This document shows positions 38,866 to 47,387 of a stretch of 64,000 bases of DNA, piece by piece. This DNA comes from Candidatus Poribacteria bacterium. GTDB taxonomy: Bacteria; Poribacteria; WGA-4E; WGA-3G. The stretch spans positions 1 through 64,000 of the forward strand of contig JAPPIG010000054.1 of NCBI GenBank assembly GCA_028820635.1. Reading direction: 5' to 3'. Below the pieces are notes generated by a model. That model searched no databases, was not told the origin of the DNA, and was given only the letters and a program-made list of their open reading frames with translations. Each line of letters starts with the position of its first letter. Positions within the stretch are counted from its first letter, which is position 1. Made by a program: the position numbers and the translations under genes.

Positions 38866-39489
38866 TCAGTACCGATGTGTTGGTTTCAAAAGTCGGCTAT
38901 TCCTTTCATAGATGTCTTGGATTCCGAGGTCGTCTTGGATGCGTTTTGCCTCATAGAGCGGGACACGTTGGTGTTTTTTCTGCAAGATGTTAGCAACACT
39001 ATGTGCCCACTTTTCAACTTCTTCAGGAGTAGTAAGGGGTATCCCAAGTGAGACGAAAGCAGGAACCTTACTGATATCTACTTCATGAATCAGATGCGCT
39101 ATCAGAGGGTGTGGCTGATCCAAAGGTGGAGCTTCTTTAAAGGGTTTTGCATATCGTTGTCGGCCTCGGGCACCGCCAATTTCATAAGGGATCCATGGTG
39201 ATGTAAACGTTCCTGGTCCGATGATACCTAATAAAGCAAAAGATACATCTAACCCCCGTTCAATACACAAGGCAGTTTTGATGTCATCATTTTGGGCTTG
39301 TGCTGTCTGCATACATTTATCATCTTCATCTAACCAATAGTCAAGTCCTATTTGCTTTAATATTTCACTACACTTTCGTGCCATGAACTTATCACAAACA
39401 GTACGTCTATAAGAGATAAACACAATTGATTTTATATCCGGATTAAAACTGCGAACTTGACTGGTTTCAAAGTAGTTCTTACCAAGCAT
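38866..39489 (-). CDS. TIR-domain protein (second TIR of the operon)
   Basis: The 207-residue protein has a TIR signature: SIVFISYRRTVCDKFMARK at 21-39, YWLDEDD at 51-57, a glutamate at 77 (CIERGLD) where TIR NADases keep their catalytic Glu, and FTSPWIPYEIGGA (W99, E103). The C-terminal ~90 residues have no family I know. TIR enzymes hydrolyse NAD+ or make cyclic ADP-ribose signals in immunity. AGGAG precedes the ATG, which starts 11 nt after the upstream gene. It could be the NAD-consuming effector. Confidence 0.8.
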   Translation of the reverse strand: MLGKNYFETSQVRSFNPDIKSIVFISYRRTVCDKFMARKCSEILKQIGLDYWLDEDDKCMQTAQAQNDDIKTALCIERGLDVSFALLGIIGPGTFTSPWIPYEIGGARGRQRYAKPFKEAPPLDQPHPLIAHLIHEVDISKVPAFVSLGIPLTTPEEVEKWAHSVANILQKKHQRVPLYEAKRIQDDLGIQDIYERNSRLLKPTHRY

Positions 39490-39500
39490 TATTTTTACTC

Positions 39501-39977
39501 CTATTCTATATCTTCTAAGTTGGTTAGATCTTCTACGCCAGCAAGATCGGCAAGAGCTCGTGAATATTTACACAATTCCACCTGAAGCAACTTAAGTTCT
39601 TCACGAAAAGCATTGCATTCAGACTCTTTCTCAAAATCACCGGCGATACTTTTTGGATGCCACCTGGCAGTAAATGGACGAACCACTTGGTTAAGAACTA
39701 CGACTGCAATTTTCGTAAACTCAATGCAGTTCTGTCCTTGTTCTTTAAGGATTTTTCTCGTAGTTTTAAACAGCGAATAAATACTATCTAACGCTGTTTT
39801 CTCATCACCAGATTCGGTGGGCAATGCCTGCGTGGTAATTCTTGTAAGTAACTCAATATACAGTTTCCAAGCAGCTTCTCTGTCGCCTGCTTTGGGAGAC
39901 CATTCTGCCTGTACAATGCTTGCATTAATTTTCAGACTATCCAATTCCCATTGTTTCAACCAATTTTTCAAATTCAT
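39501..39977 (-). CDS. Small helical protein coupled to the TIR genes
   Basis: The start at 39977 is preferred because AAAGGTGG lies upstream and the ATG overlaps the TIR stop as ATGA, giving translational coupling. The 158-residue product is all-helical, with AAWKLYIELLTRITTQ, IAVVVLNQVVRPFTARWH and CNAFREELKLLQVELCKYSRAL. No catalytic motif is seen. It may be an adaptor or sensor sitting between the two TIR proteins. The RPFTARWHP block is likely a family signature. Confidence 0.75.
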   Translation of the reverse strand: MNLKNWLKQWELDSLKINASIVQAEWSPKAGDREAAWKLYIELLTRITTQALPTESGDEKTALDSIYSLFKTTRKILKEQGQNCIEFTKIAVVVLNQVVRPFTARWHPKSIAGDFEKESECNAFREELKLLQVELCKYSRALADLAGVEDLTNLEDIE

Positions 39978-40603
39978 TTTGACCACCTTTCGCCCGAACG
40001 GTTATTTTTAAACGAATCACGAGAATTGTCGGGCAGTATCTCTGTGCTTCTTCTTTGTTGGAAAGCGTCATGTATCCAAGACTGCACGGTACTTGGATTT
40101 TCGCTCCAATTGTAGATTTTAGCATATCCACATTCAATATTATCGTGGAGTCTTGGAGGTATTGTCTTATAGTCATAATAGACAGATCTTCCGTTGCAAT
40201 AGATTGTCTTGATGTCATTATAGGGTGTACCAACAGCATTATTAAGTGCTGCAAAAAGCTCAGAAGGTTTGGGGTACGTCGGCAACAAAATCCCTAATAG
40301 CCCGGAACGAGAACTAGCTTTTGTCCATCGAATACTGGATCCAATCTCCCAATCGACAAATTTTCGTTGCCACGTACGGGCACCGATGAGAACAACTGTC
40401 ACTGTGGAATCTTGCAGATAGTTCTCCCTTATGATTTGAAAAATTCGCTCTGTTGAGAGTCTGGTATCATCAATGTCTCCTATTTCAACAGATTCTGACA
40501 CCATGATGTCATGGATGTCTGAAAACATGCGTTCAAACCAGTCCCGGTAATATTGGTCTTCATCATGGTAATAACTAACAAAAACTCGATGTCTGTCATT
40601 CAT
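39974..40603 (-). CDS. Thoeris ThsB-like TIR (DUF1863) protein
   Basis: The start at 40603 has an excellent AGGAGGAG site; an earlier in-frame codon adds an unlikely basic leader. The 209-residue product opens with HRVFVSYYHDEDQYYRDWFE (SYYH at 10-13), then STERIFQIIRENYLQDSTVTVVLIG, a glutamate at 60, and FVDWEI (W85, E86), the arrangement of the DUF1863/TIR-like ThsB family. ThsB enzymes make cyclic ADP-ribose signals on phage infection. It is the first gene of the operon; no ThsA (SIR2-SLOG) partner is present in the window. Confidence 0.8.
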   Translation of the reverse strand: MNDRHRVFVSYYHDEDQYYRDWFERMFSDIHDIMVSESVEIGDIDDTRLSTERIFQIIRENYLQDSTVTVVLIGARTWQRKFVDWEIGSSIRWTKASSRSGLLGILLPTYPKPSELFAALNNAVGTPYNDIKTIYCNGRSVYYDYKTIPPRLHDNIECGYAKIYNWSENPSTVQSWIHDAFQQRRSTEILPDNSRDSFKNNRSGERWSK

Positions 40604-40680
40604 TAGACTCCTCCTTTGTAGTTTATGTTTACAAATACTTTTGGACTTTTGATATTTAGCATCACCCATCTGTTATATCA

Positions 40681-40731
40681 ATAGACAGCTTGTCAATAAT
40701 GCGGGTGGATTCCATCGTTGCATGAACGTTT
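40681..40731 (-). pseudogene. Second remnant of a type ISP gene 3' end
   Basis: The minus-strand translation VHATMESTRIIDKLSI lines up with [18 protein letters not shown] at the C-terminus of the type ISP gene (42584). It lies between the start of the TIR operon and the caspase gene. Confidence 0.5.
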
Positions 40732-40743
40732 TTCAGATTTCGA

Positions 40744-42560
40744 TTAAGGTGTTACAGGTTTGACACACCTGAAACCGAGTTTGCCGTAAGCATGGGTTGG
40801 TTCAAGTCCATGACGACTCCCGACCTCGACTTGATAAGCGAAATTGTCCCAAGAACCACCCCGTATTACGCGCTCCAAACTACTTTTAACGTTAGCGAAA
40901 TTGTACATAAGATCTGTAAATCTGGACGTATATTACCACTATCGGTCACATAACGATGCAGTGGATCAAGACACCACTCCCACACGTTGCCTGAGATATC
41001 ATATAAACCATAACCATTCGCAGGATAATTACCTACTGGAGTAGGACCGTCGAAATTTCCATCATAATTTGCTTTGCTGGAATCAATAGAATCTCCCTAT
41101 GGATAATTCCTTCCAACCAAACCACCACGCGCAGCCTTTTCCCATTCCGCCTCTGTAGGTAAACGTTTATCCGCCCATTCAGCATACGCCATAGCACTAT
41201 ACCAACTCACATGCGTGACAGGATAGCTGTCCTTACCAGAAGGGTAATTAGTGCCATCCCAATAATCTAAATATGACCCGTTATGGTATTTTTCTGGAAT
41301 GCTGTCTTTTCTCCATTCTGGATTGGCATCTATAAACCTCTTATATTGTGCATTGGTTACCTCATATATATCCATATAAAAAGCATCGACTTGTATATCT
41401 TCAGAAAACGCCGCAATGTCAGCAACATGATGGCACGCCATATTAAATTTACCTGCAGGAACTAATACCATCTTAGCACCATCGTTTCCAACAATCATTG
41501 GTTCTATATCCGGTTGTGCTAACATTTCTTCTAAAGACACATTCCACTCAAATGGTTTTCCACCTATCAGGCGCACTTTATTAATAAGACTTTTGTATCC
41601 TGAAAGTTCCAAGCCGATTACGACTTCCTTTTCTCTGAGAATTCCAGTGTCTATTTGATGTTCATGTATTGGAGTTTTGCCTATAGCGGTATTGTCAACA
41701 TAAACTGTTGCATCATTTGGAACACTTGTGCATGTCAACGTTGTTGTTGTTTCTAGTTCATCTTGACTATTGTTGTTTTGGGGAAGCACAAACACAAAAT
41801 CGCCCTTGTTCAACTTTGGGTCTTGAATTTTACCGTATTGTGGATGTTGCGCTTTGTTGTATTGAGGCACTTGACTCTTCAGATAATAGCCTAATCCTTC
41901 TCCCGTTATATAATCTTTAAAAAATGTTCTGTGGACACGACCTTGAATCAGATCTAAGAATACTTGTTTAAAATAGCTGTGGTCTGGGACAATTTCATTT
42001 TCCTTGCCTGCAGTGATGAACTGACGAACTGGATGCTTGATACTTTCGGAAATGCTTTCAGGAATTTGAGGCTCATAGCGCACATTGAAAATTGTGCCCG
42101 AGAAACAACTATCAAACATGAAGAGCACATGGCGAGACATAATTTTTTCTGCTTGGGTAACTAACGATCCCATATCTACACTTGCGACTTCAAAGCCGAC
42201 TTCGTCCGTGGCAGATGGAGGAGCGTCAACCATAACGAGATAACCGAGATTTTCGTCATTTGCTGCTTTTCGTGTATACCCATGACCCGCGTAGTAAAAC
42301 AAGAGACGATTATCTTCATCCTTTCCAAATTTCAGGACAAATTCTGCAATAGCCCTATCAAATTCTGACTTTACCAAATTTGTTTTCAGTATTACATCGA
42401 AACCGTGTGTTTCTAAGACATTTTTCACCTCTTTTACATCCTGTAATGCACCTGGAAGCGAGGACCAATGGGTATAATTGCCATTTCCAATAACAAGGGC
42501 ATAAGACTCTTTATATAAGTTAATTTCTTGATTTGTTTTTGTATAAACTTTAATACTCAT
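40744..42560 (-). pseudogene. Caspase-like protease fused to PEGA and FGE-sulfatase domains, nonsense codon
   Basis: The uninterrupted frame (41097-42560) has a C14 caspase domain with the YYAGHGY histidine (H93) and the MFDSCFSG cysteine (C152), a PEGA domain ([22 protein letters not shown]) at about 270-345 and the start of a formylglycine-generating-enzyme-like domain. It ends at TAG in YP-stop-GDSID, where FGE proteins have YPWGD, so TGG to TAG is the likely mutation. The FGE domain continues past it (YPANGYGLYDISGNVWEWC) and, after a frame slip, finishes with RGGSWDNFAYQVEVGSRHG and GFRCVKP at 40744. The caspase part alone might still be active. Confidence 0.8.
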
Positions 42561-42583
42561 TTTGCACCATGTAGAGATAAATT

Positions 42584-44708
42584 CTACCCCGCAGTTATTT
42601 CAGCAGGCAAATTGTCAACAATCCGCGCAGATTCCACACTCACATAAACAATACGCTTAATTGCCGCAACCAAATCGCGCGGATCAGCAAACCAACCGTT
42701 CGGGTCATTGACGATGCCGCTGTCCTTGTCTGTTTTTATGTAGTAGCGGTCAATAAACCATTCAATCGGGGATCTGCCGTTGACGACATAACGGTAAGCG
42801 TCTTCTGGGATGCCAGATAAGCGGACATGCGTATTGATATCAAGCTGCCTTTGCATATCAGGTCCGTAACGCATTGCTTTATCAGTTAGTCGGAAAAGAT
42901 CCGAGTCTGCATCTTCAAGTGATGCTGGCGGTGAGGATATATTTGGAAACTCAACTCTGAGCGGGTATTGTTCACACGTTTCATAATTGAGGTGGAGCTC
43001 TGCCAATTTATATCCTGCGTCAGCAAAGGTGGAGAAGTCTGGGGCATAAGGGATACGCGGGATCATCTTAGATAGGTCGTTTTCGAACTGTTCTCGGTAA
43101 CTTGGGGCGTGGAGGATCCCGTAGACATAATAAAAGATTTCGTCTTTAGTAATTTTATCTGTTTTATAATGTTTTTGAAATGCCTTTAGTGCTGTGTCTG
43201 ATATATTGTCAATACGTTCCGGTGGCTCGTCAACATCAAGAAGCGTTTCTGACGCGTCTGGTTCTTCCGATGTTTTTGGATATTTCCACCGCGGAAAGCA
43301 TTGACATGCTTCATTAAAACCGAGATCCGGCATAATATCGGTCATAAGTGCAGAAAATGGCTTTTTAGATCCGATACCGGGGACGCATATCACGATGTTT
43401 TCGCTGGTACTGTCTGGGAAAATCCGATCCATCTGATATTTCATCTGTGCAAAGGTAAAGTCCGCATAACAGTTTGTTGGAATAAATGGGCGATATACTA
43501 CTTTTCGGATGTAGTTATCATCAGATTTAGTCTTTTTCTTTCGCTTCAGGTTGTTTTTGAGTTCACGATCCCACTTAATATTTGTAGAATGACGGCGCGC
43601 TACTTCATCCACCGTAAGTTCAGGATTTTCCTCAAGCTCAGAAATGGCGTCAAGATAGTCTTTTGTCATTAACTCAGCATTCTCAGCGCATGCATCATGG
43701 TTGCTAAACAACTGGTGGATTGTATTATCTGCTCTACCAGCTTTCGCTTCCTTTGTGCCTAATGGAATAAATTTTGCAAAAGCATCGCTTCTTTGTTCAA
43801 TCCAATCGTGATGTTGATCAGGTATGATAGGCTCCCAATCACCGAACCCCGAGATTGACTCCGCCTCGTGCAATTGGTTTAACTTTTCCTCACGTGAAAA
43901 ATAGTCACCAATGTCGCGGTATTGTATTTTGCAGTCTTCGTGTGTAGCGTTTGGATTCTTCACAAAGATCGTAACCGCTACCGGAGTCCGTGATCCTCCA
44001 CCAAACACATTTCCCGCTTCAGCACGTCTGCGCTCACCAGATGTTCTCGCATCTCCGCGAAGATGCAGCACGTGAATTGAACTGAATTCCTCTGCTAAAC
44101 AAGCGCGAATACCTGCATCAGTGTTACCGTCAACCCATGATCCATTGGTTACAACTGAAAGATTGCAGTTGATAGTTTAAGTCGTCTGGTTCTTGTAGGC
44201 TGAGGTCGGGCCATTGAACGGGTCGGCTTGCGAGGTCGGCTGCGCTAATCTGTTGGCAAGGTGGTTCTAATCCATCTATGGCTTTTATTAGGTTGGCACT
44301 CCAGCTTTTACCAGTATCAACAAAGATTCGTGCGGTGAACGGCTGGCGATTAGATTGTGAGATGAACGTATCAATATCAGATTTTGAAACCCGTTTGTCT
44401 TCGGCATAGCATTTGCACTGGATAGCACAGACCCCGCCATCGCGTTCTATCGCGACGAGGTCAATGCCTAAATCAACACGGTCGAATCCCGGTTGGTTAT
44501 CTGCCCATTCCGCCCATAGATATACTACAGAAAATCGCTTTTTGTAGAAGGGGTCTTCAAGGAGGTAGGCTCTTATCAGCCGTTCGAAAAGTCTGCCTTT
44601 TCCGAATTGTGTATTGGCGTTTTGACGGATGTAATTAAGCGCGTCATAGAATCCATTATCTGACTCTTCGTCTCCAATGAATAAGGGCATCTGTGTGGCA
44701 TCTGACAT
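42584..44708 (-). pseudogene. Type ISP restriction-modification enzyme, internally deleted
   Basis: The N-terminal frame (44130-44708) is an Mrr-like nuclease domain (GIDLVAIERDGGVCAIQCKC, acid plus QxK). The C-terminal frame (42584-44071, coding-like from about 44150) matches the target-recognition half: VTNGSWVDGNTDAGIRACLA, SSIHVLHLRGDARTSG, DLGFNEACQCFPRWKYP and NDPNGWFADPRDLV. The roughly 800 residues expected in between (helicase motor and methylase motifs with NPPY) are missing, and the junction near 44150 is out of frame. The enzyme can neither methylate nor translocate. It lies 23 nt before the caspase gene. Confidence 0.8.
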
Positions 44709-44868
44709 ATCTGTTTATCACTCTCTTACATAGGCAATGTAATATCTATATTGTAAAATGAAAGGTTGTGGTTAGGTGAGATTATACAACAGCAGCACCA
44801 TGAAGTCAATCAGATACTTTCTGGAGAATCTAATAGTAAATATGATACACTACTACAAAGGAGCTATA

Positions 44869-44891
44869 TTGTTCCATGTTACTTTGAACAA
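44869..44891. promoter_or_regulatory. Operator-like inverted repeat before the HEPN-like gene
   Basis: TTGTTC-N11-GAACAA is a perfect 6-bp inverted repeat 24 bp upstream of the ATG, just before a GGGAGGG ribosome site. Confidence 0.4.
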
Positions 44892-44914
44892 TGATTTAGG
44901 GAGGGTAGTAAAGA

Positions 44915-45454
44915 ATGGAAGCTGTAGAAGGTTTAGATAAATTTATGCAGGAAAGGCAGCGTCTTGGGCTTATTGAACACTTTCGCGATATTGATGACCA
45001 TACTCGTGAAGAAAGAGTGGATCGCTATCTTGAAGTAAAAAGACCTTTTGTAGCACCAATCCACCATTTCACGCACGCCTCTACGGAGTGTATGAACCTC
45101 TATCGTGATGGACATTTTATTGCAACTGTTATGACAACGCAAGCAGTAAATGAAGGAATACTTAAACTTGTCGCTGAGCGGAAAAACATTGAGTACGAAA
45201 ATCTTAGTGAGCTGTTACAAACATTAGCGTTACAAAATATCTTTTCACAAAGTTGCTTTGAAGCATCAGATCAAATTCAGAGAAGTTATCGAAATGATGT
45301 TCATCACATGAATCCACCGGTTGGTCAAATTGACTTTCCGGCTTTGGCGAAAAAGAATATCCAAAATCTTGCTATTGTTGAAAGTGAAGTTTTCTATGTA
45401 GATGTTTTCGATGGAAAAGTTATTCTCAAACATCCCGAGTTCTGGAATGTATAA
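44915..45454 (+). CDS. HEPN-like protein, candidate RNase
   Basis: The 179-residue, mostly helical protein carries RNDVHH at 126-131, which fits the R-x4-6-H catalytic motif of HEPN ribonucleases, after a long helix CFEASDQIQRSY. An earlier helix (FIATVMTTQAVNEGILKLVAER) is like the first HEPN helix or DUF4145-type proteins. A good ribosome site and an inverted repeat precede it. It is the only positive-strand gene in this defence stretch, divergent from the restriction gene. HEPN proteins act as toxins or abortive-infection RNases. The assignment rests on the motif and helical context. Confidence 0.6.
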   Translation: MEAVEGLDKFMQERQRLGLIEHFRDIDDHTREERVDRYLEVKRPFVAPIHHFTHASTECMNLYRDGHFIATVMTTQAVNEGILKLVAERKNIEYENLSELLQTLALQNIFSQSCFEASDQIQRSYRNDVHHMNPPVGQIDFPALAKKNIQNLAIVESEVFYVDVFDGKVILKHPEFWNV

Positions 45455-45652
45455 TTTTAGATAGAACGGTTCCGGTCTATTTACGATGTGCAACATAGAA
45501 CTAATGACACACAGCCCACCAGAAGCATTGATCCTCTTGTACCCGGCGCGAAGTTCTTCCAGAGTATTCTTCTCTGACTCTGACATGCTGTGTTGTAGTT
45601 GCTCGATTTCATGACACAATGCGATGTTGTTTTATATAAGGAGGTCTTGTAA

Positions 45653-46102
45653 TTAAAAACCTCCAAAGAATTGTTCCACATCGTTTCCAATGTGTTCTTC
45701 AAGCAGCATCCGGAGTTCATCCAATAAAATCAGAGTTTCCTGTTTATCCGTATCTGCGTCAGAATGCAGAAGTTGCTTTACAACTGAAAGTCTTTCCTGA
45801 AGAAATGGCGAATGAATCCGGTATTCATTTTTAGCATCAATTAAGTGCTTGACGAACTGTCGTCTACGCGGGTCTACACCTAAAAGGGATTTCTTTTCTA
45901 TTTCAACACATTGTACTTGAGAATCCAGTTCTGTTAAAAACTTGCACAACGTTTCCTTTGCTTTTGGGACTGCCGCTGCCCTATTTAGATCGGAATGTCC
46001 TGCCATTTCTAATTTGATATGAATTGACAAAGTATTGATAGCAGAGATTAGATTTTGATTGTCTTGAAAACTTTGGACTGCTCTCCACTGCGAATTCACC
46101 AC
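45653..46102 (-). CDS. Hypothetical helical protein
   Basis: Starts at tandem GTG codons (46102/46099) with AAGGAG upstream. The 149-residue product is helical, with LDSQVQCVEIEKKSLLGVDPR and ERLSVVKQLLHSDADTDKQE, and ends in VEQFFGGF. I see no motif. It faces the HEPN-like gene convergently. A partner or antitoxin role is possible but unsupported. Confidence 0.5.
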   Translation of the reverse strand: MVNSQWRAVQSFQDNQNLISAINTLSIHIKLEMAGHSDLNRAAAVPKAKETLCKFLTELDSQVQCVEIEKKSLLGVDPRRRQFVKHLIDAKNEYRIHSPFLQERLSVVKQLLHSDADTDKQETLILLDELRMLLEEHIGNDVEQFFGGF

Positions 46103-46204
46103 CAGTTTTACTCCTTAGTTGATCTTAATATCCCCCAGAAATAGTAATACATTTACCTTAACCTTCGGATTGGCTCATGTAAAGAATGAGTGCTAATGAA
46201 AAAG

Positions 46205-46501
46205 TTAAACGTATGTTCCCATTGCGTTCATTGAAAGCAACCGCACACACTTTTTACATGAGCCAAGTTCTTTTATTAGATTGCTCTTCCGTCTGCGGAA
46301 TACAGGTTTGGGTTTCCCGTCCGGTTTCAGATACAACTGATAAACCCCCTTTTCATGTCTCTTCAACAGAGGCTTGAATAAGCCCGCTGATGTCAACTCA
46401 TTGATACAATCGAATACCGTTCGCGGAGTCAAGTTAAAAGAAATAGATAGATAACGGAGGCGGTTGCCTGCCCGTTTTATTTGTGCCGGATTTCCATTTG
46501 G
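46205..46501 (-). pseudogene. Winged-helix fragment
   Basis: The frame lacks an ATG (TTG at 46432 at best, open back to 46501) and reads RYLSISFNLTPRTVFDCINE-LTSAGLFKPLLKRHEKGVYQLY, a winged-helix-like turn, then a basic cysteine-containing tail (NLIKELGSCKKCVRLL). It is likely a truncated regulator or replication gene. The ends of flanking genes show similar debris. Confidence 0.35.
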
Positions 46502-46518
46502 GACAAATTACAGCCAAG

Positions 46519-47112
46519 CTATGACTTGAAACCAGAAAGCAAATAATCTACGGTTCCTTCTGGTATTTGTGGAAAAGCTGAAAGCACCTCTTCTCTTTTT
46601 ATTTCGATAAACTTCTTTTGTTTACGGAGTTCTTTTAAGCATGTTGGATTATTATCCAACAGCGGTGCAACAGCATCATAGGCTTGGCGATAGGGCGAGT
46701 TTTCATCGGGTAATGGCATTGATCTGCCTATTTTATTCTTTAGATAATAATGCGCAAACCACATGGTCACGCCTTCTTCTAATCTGTTAGTGGGCAATTC
46801 ATCGGTTGGCACGGGTGCAAGGCAATGCACAATCTCTTGTGCTAATTCGTAGTATGCTTCTCTGACATCGGTTTGTGCGCGTTCAGTTAACCGGATAATT
46901 ATATGCGTGGGATTTCCGCTATACCGGATTATAGGGTGATCTCCCGACCAAAACTCGAATCCTAAAAGTGTATATGATTTGTCCCTAACCCCAAAAAATG
47001 ACTCTGCGACATCAAGCATATCACCAAAACGTGATGCTAATGTCCATGTATACTCATTCTCTTTAATATGTTCTGTAACCATCAATTCTGAACTCATATG
47101 TGTAATACTCAT
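46519..47112 (-). CDS. Hypothetical protein with a degenerate zincin-like motif
   Basis: The 197-residue protein has GGAGG 7 nt upstream of its ATG. The middle contains YELAQEIVHCLAP followed by RLEEGVTMWFAHYYL, which has the spacing of gluzincin metallopeptidases (HExxH then E) but with Gln in place of the first His (QEIVH). It may therefore be an inactive or atypical peptidase, or the likeness may be chance. It lies upstream of the winged-helix fragment and downstream of the helicase-nuclease gene, all on the minus strand. Confidence 0.6.
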   Translation of the reverse strand: MSITHMSSELMVTEHIKENEYTWTLASRFGDMLDVAESFFGVRDKSYTLLGFEFWSGDHPIIRYSGNPTHIIIRLTERAQTDVREAYYELAQEIVHCLAPVPTDELPTNRLEEGVTMWFAHYYLKNKIGRSMPLPDENSPYRQAYDAVAPLLDNNPTCLKELRKQKKFIEIKREEVLSAFPQIPEGTVDYLLSGFKS

Positions 47113-47387
47113 TTAATTTCCTCCGTATTTCCACAATTTCCAGTTGGGGCACTATTGTCAATATCGGCTTTCCCTATAGATGCACGCCAGTTGCCAAAAC
47201 TATTTCATCAGTGAGAACAACCCTCTGTGACCTTATCGCAGAGGATTAATGCGTTACTCGACATACGCAATTTGAATATCAGGCCTATAAAATTGTTGAT
47301 GATTTTGCCCATAAAATCGTGAACAGACAGTATATCGTCACCGAATATTGTTAAGCAAGATAAGTATGTTTTAGCAGAATCATTCAT

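Noticed and set aside
40790..40815. GGTTCAAGTCC resembling a tRNA T-loop
   Set aside because: It lies inside the FGE coding remnant (GLEPTH region) and no acceptor or anticodon stems can be built around it.
40744..41500. FGE/C-type-lectin-like end as a diversity-generating retroelement target
   Set aside because: No reverse transcriptase, no template repeat and no adenine-biased variable repeat were seen nearby.
45266..45619. Minus-strand 117-codon frame (contains MSESEKNTLEELRAGYKRIN)
   Set aside because: It has no ribosome site and a TTG start, and its second half is antisense to the HEPN-like gene. The first 35 codons might be debris of a real gene, but I cannot support it.
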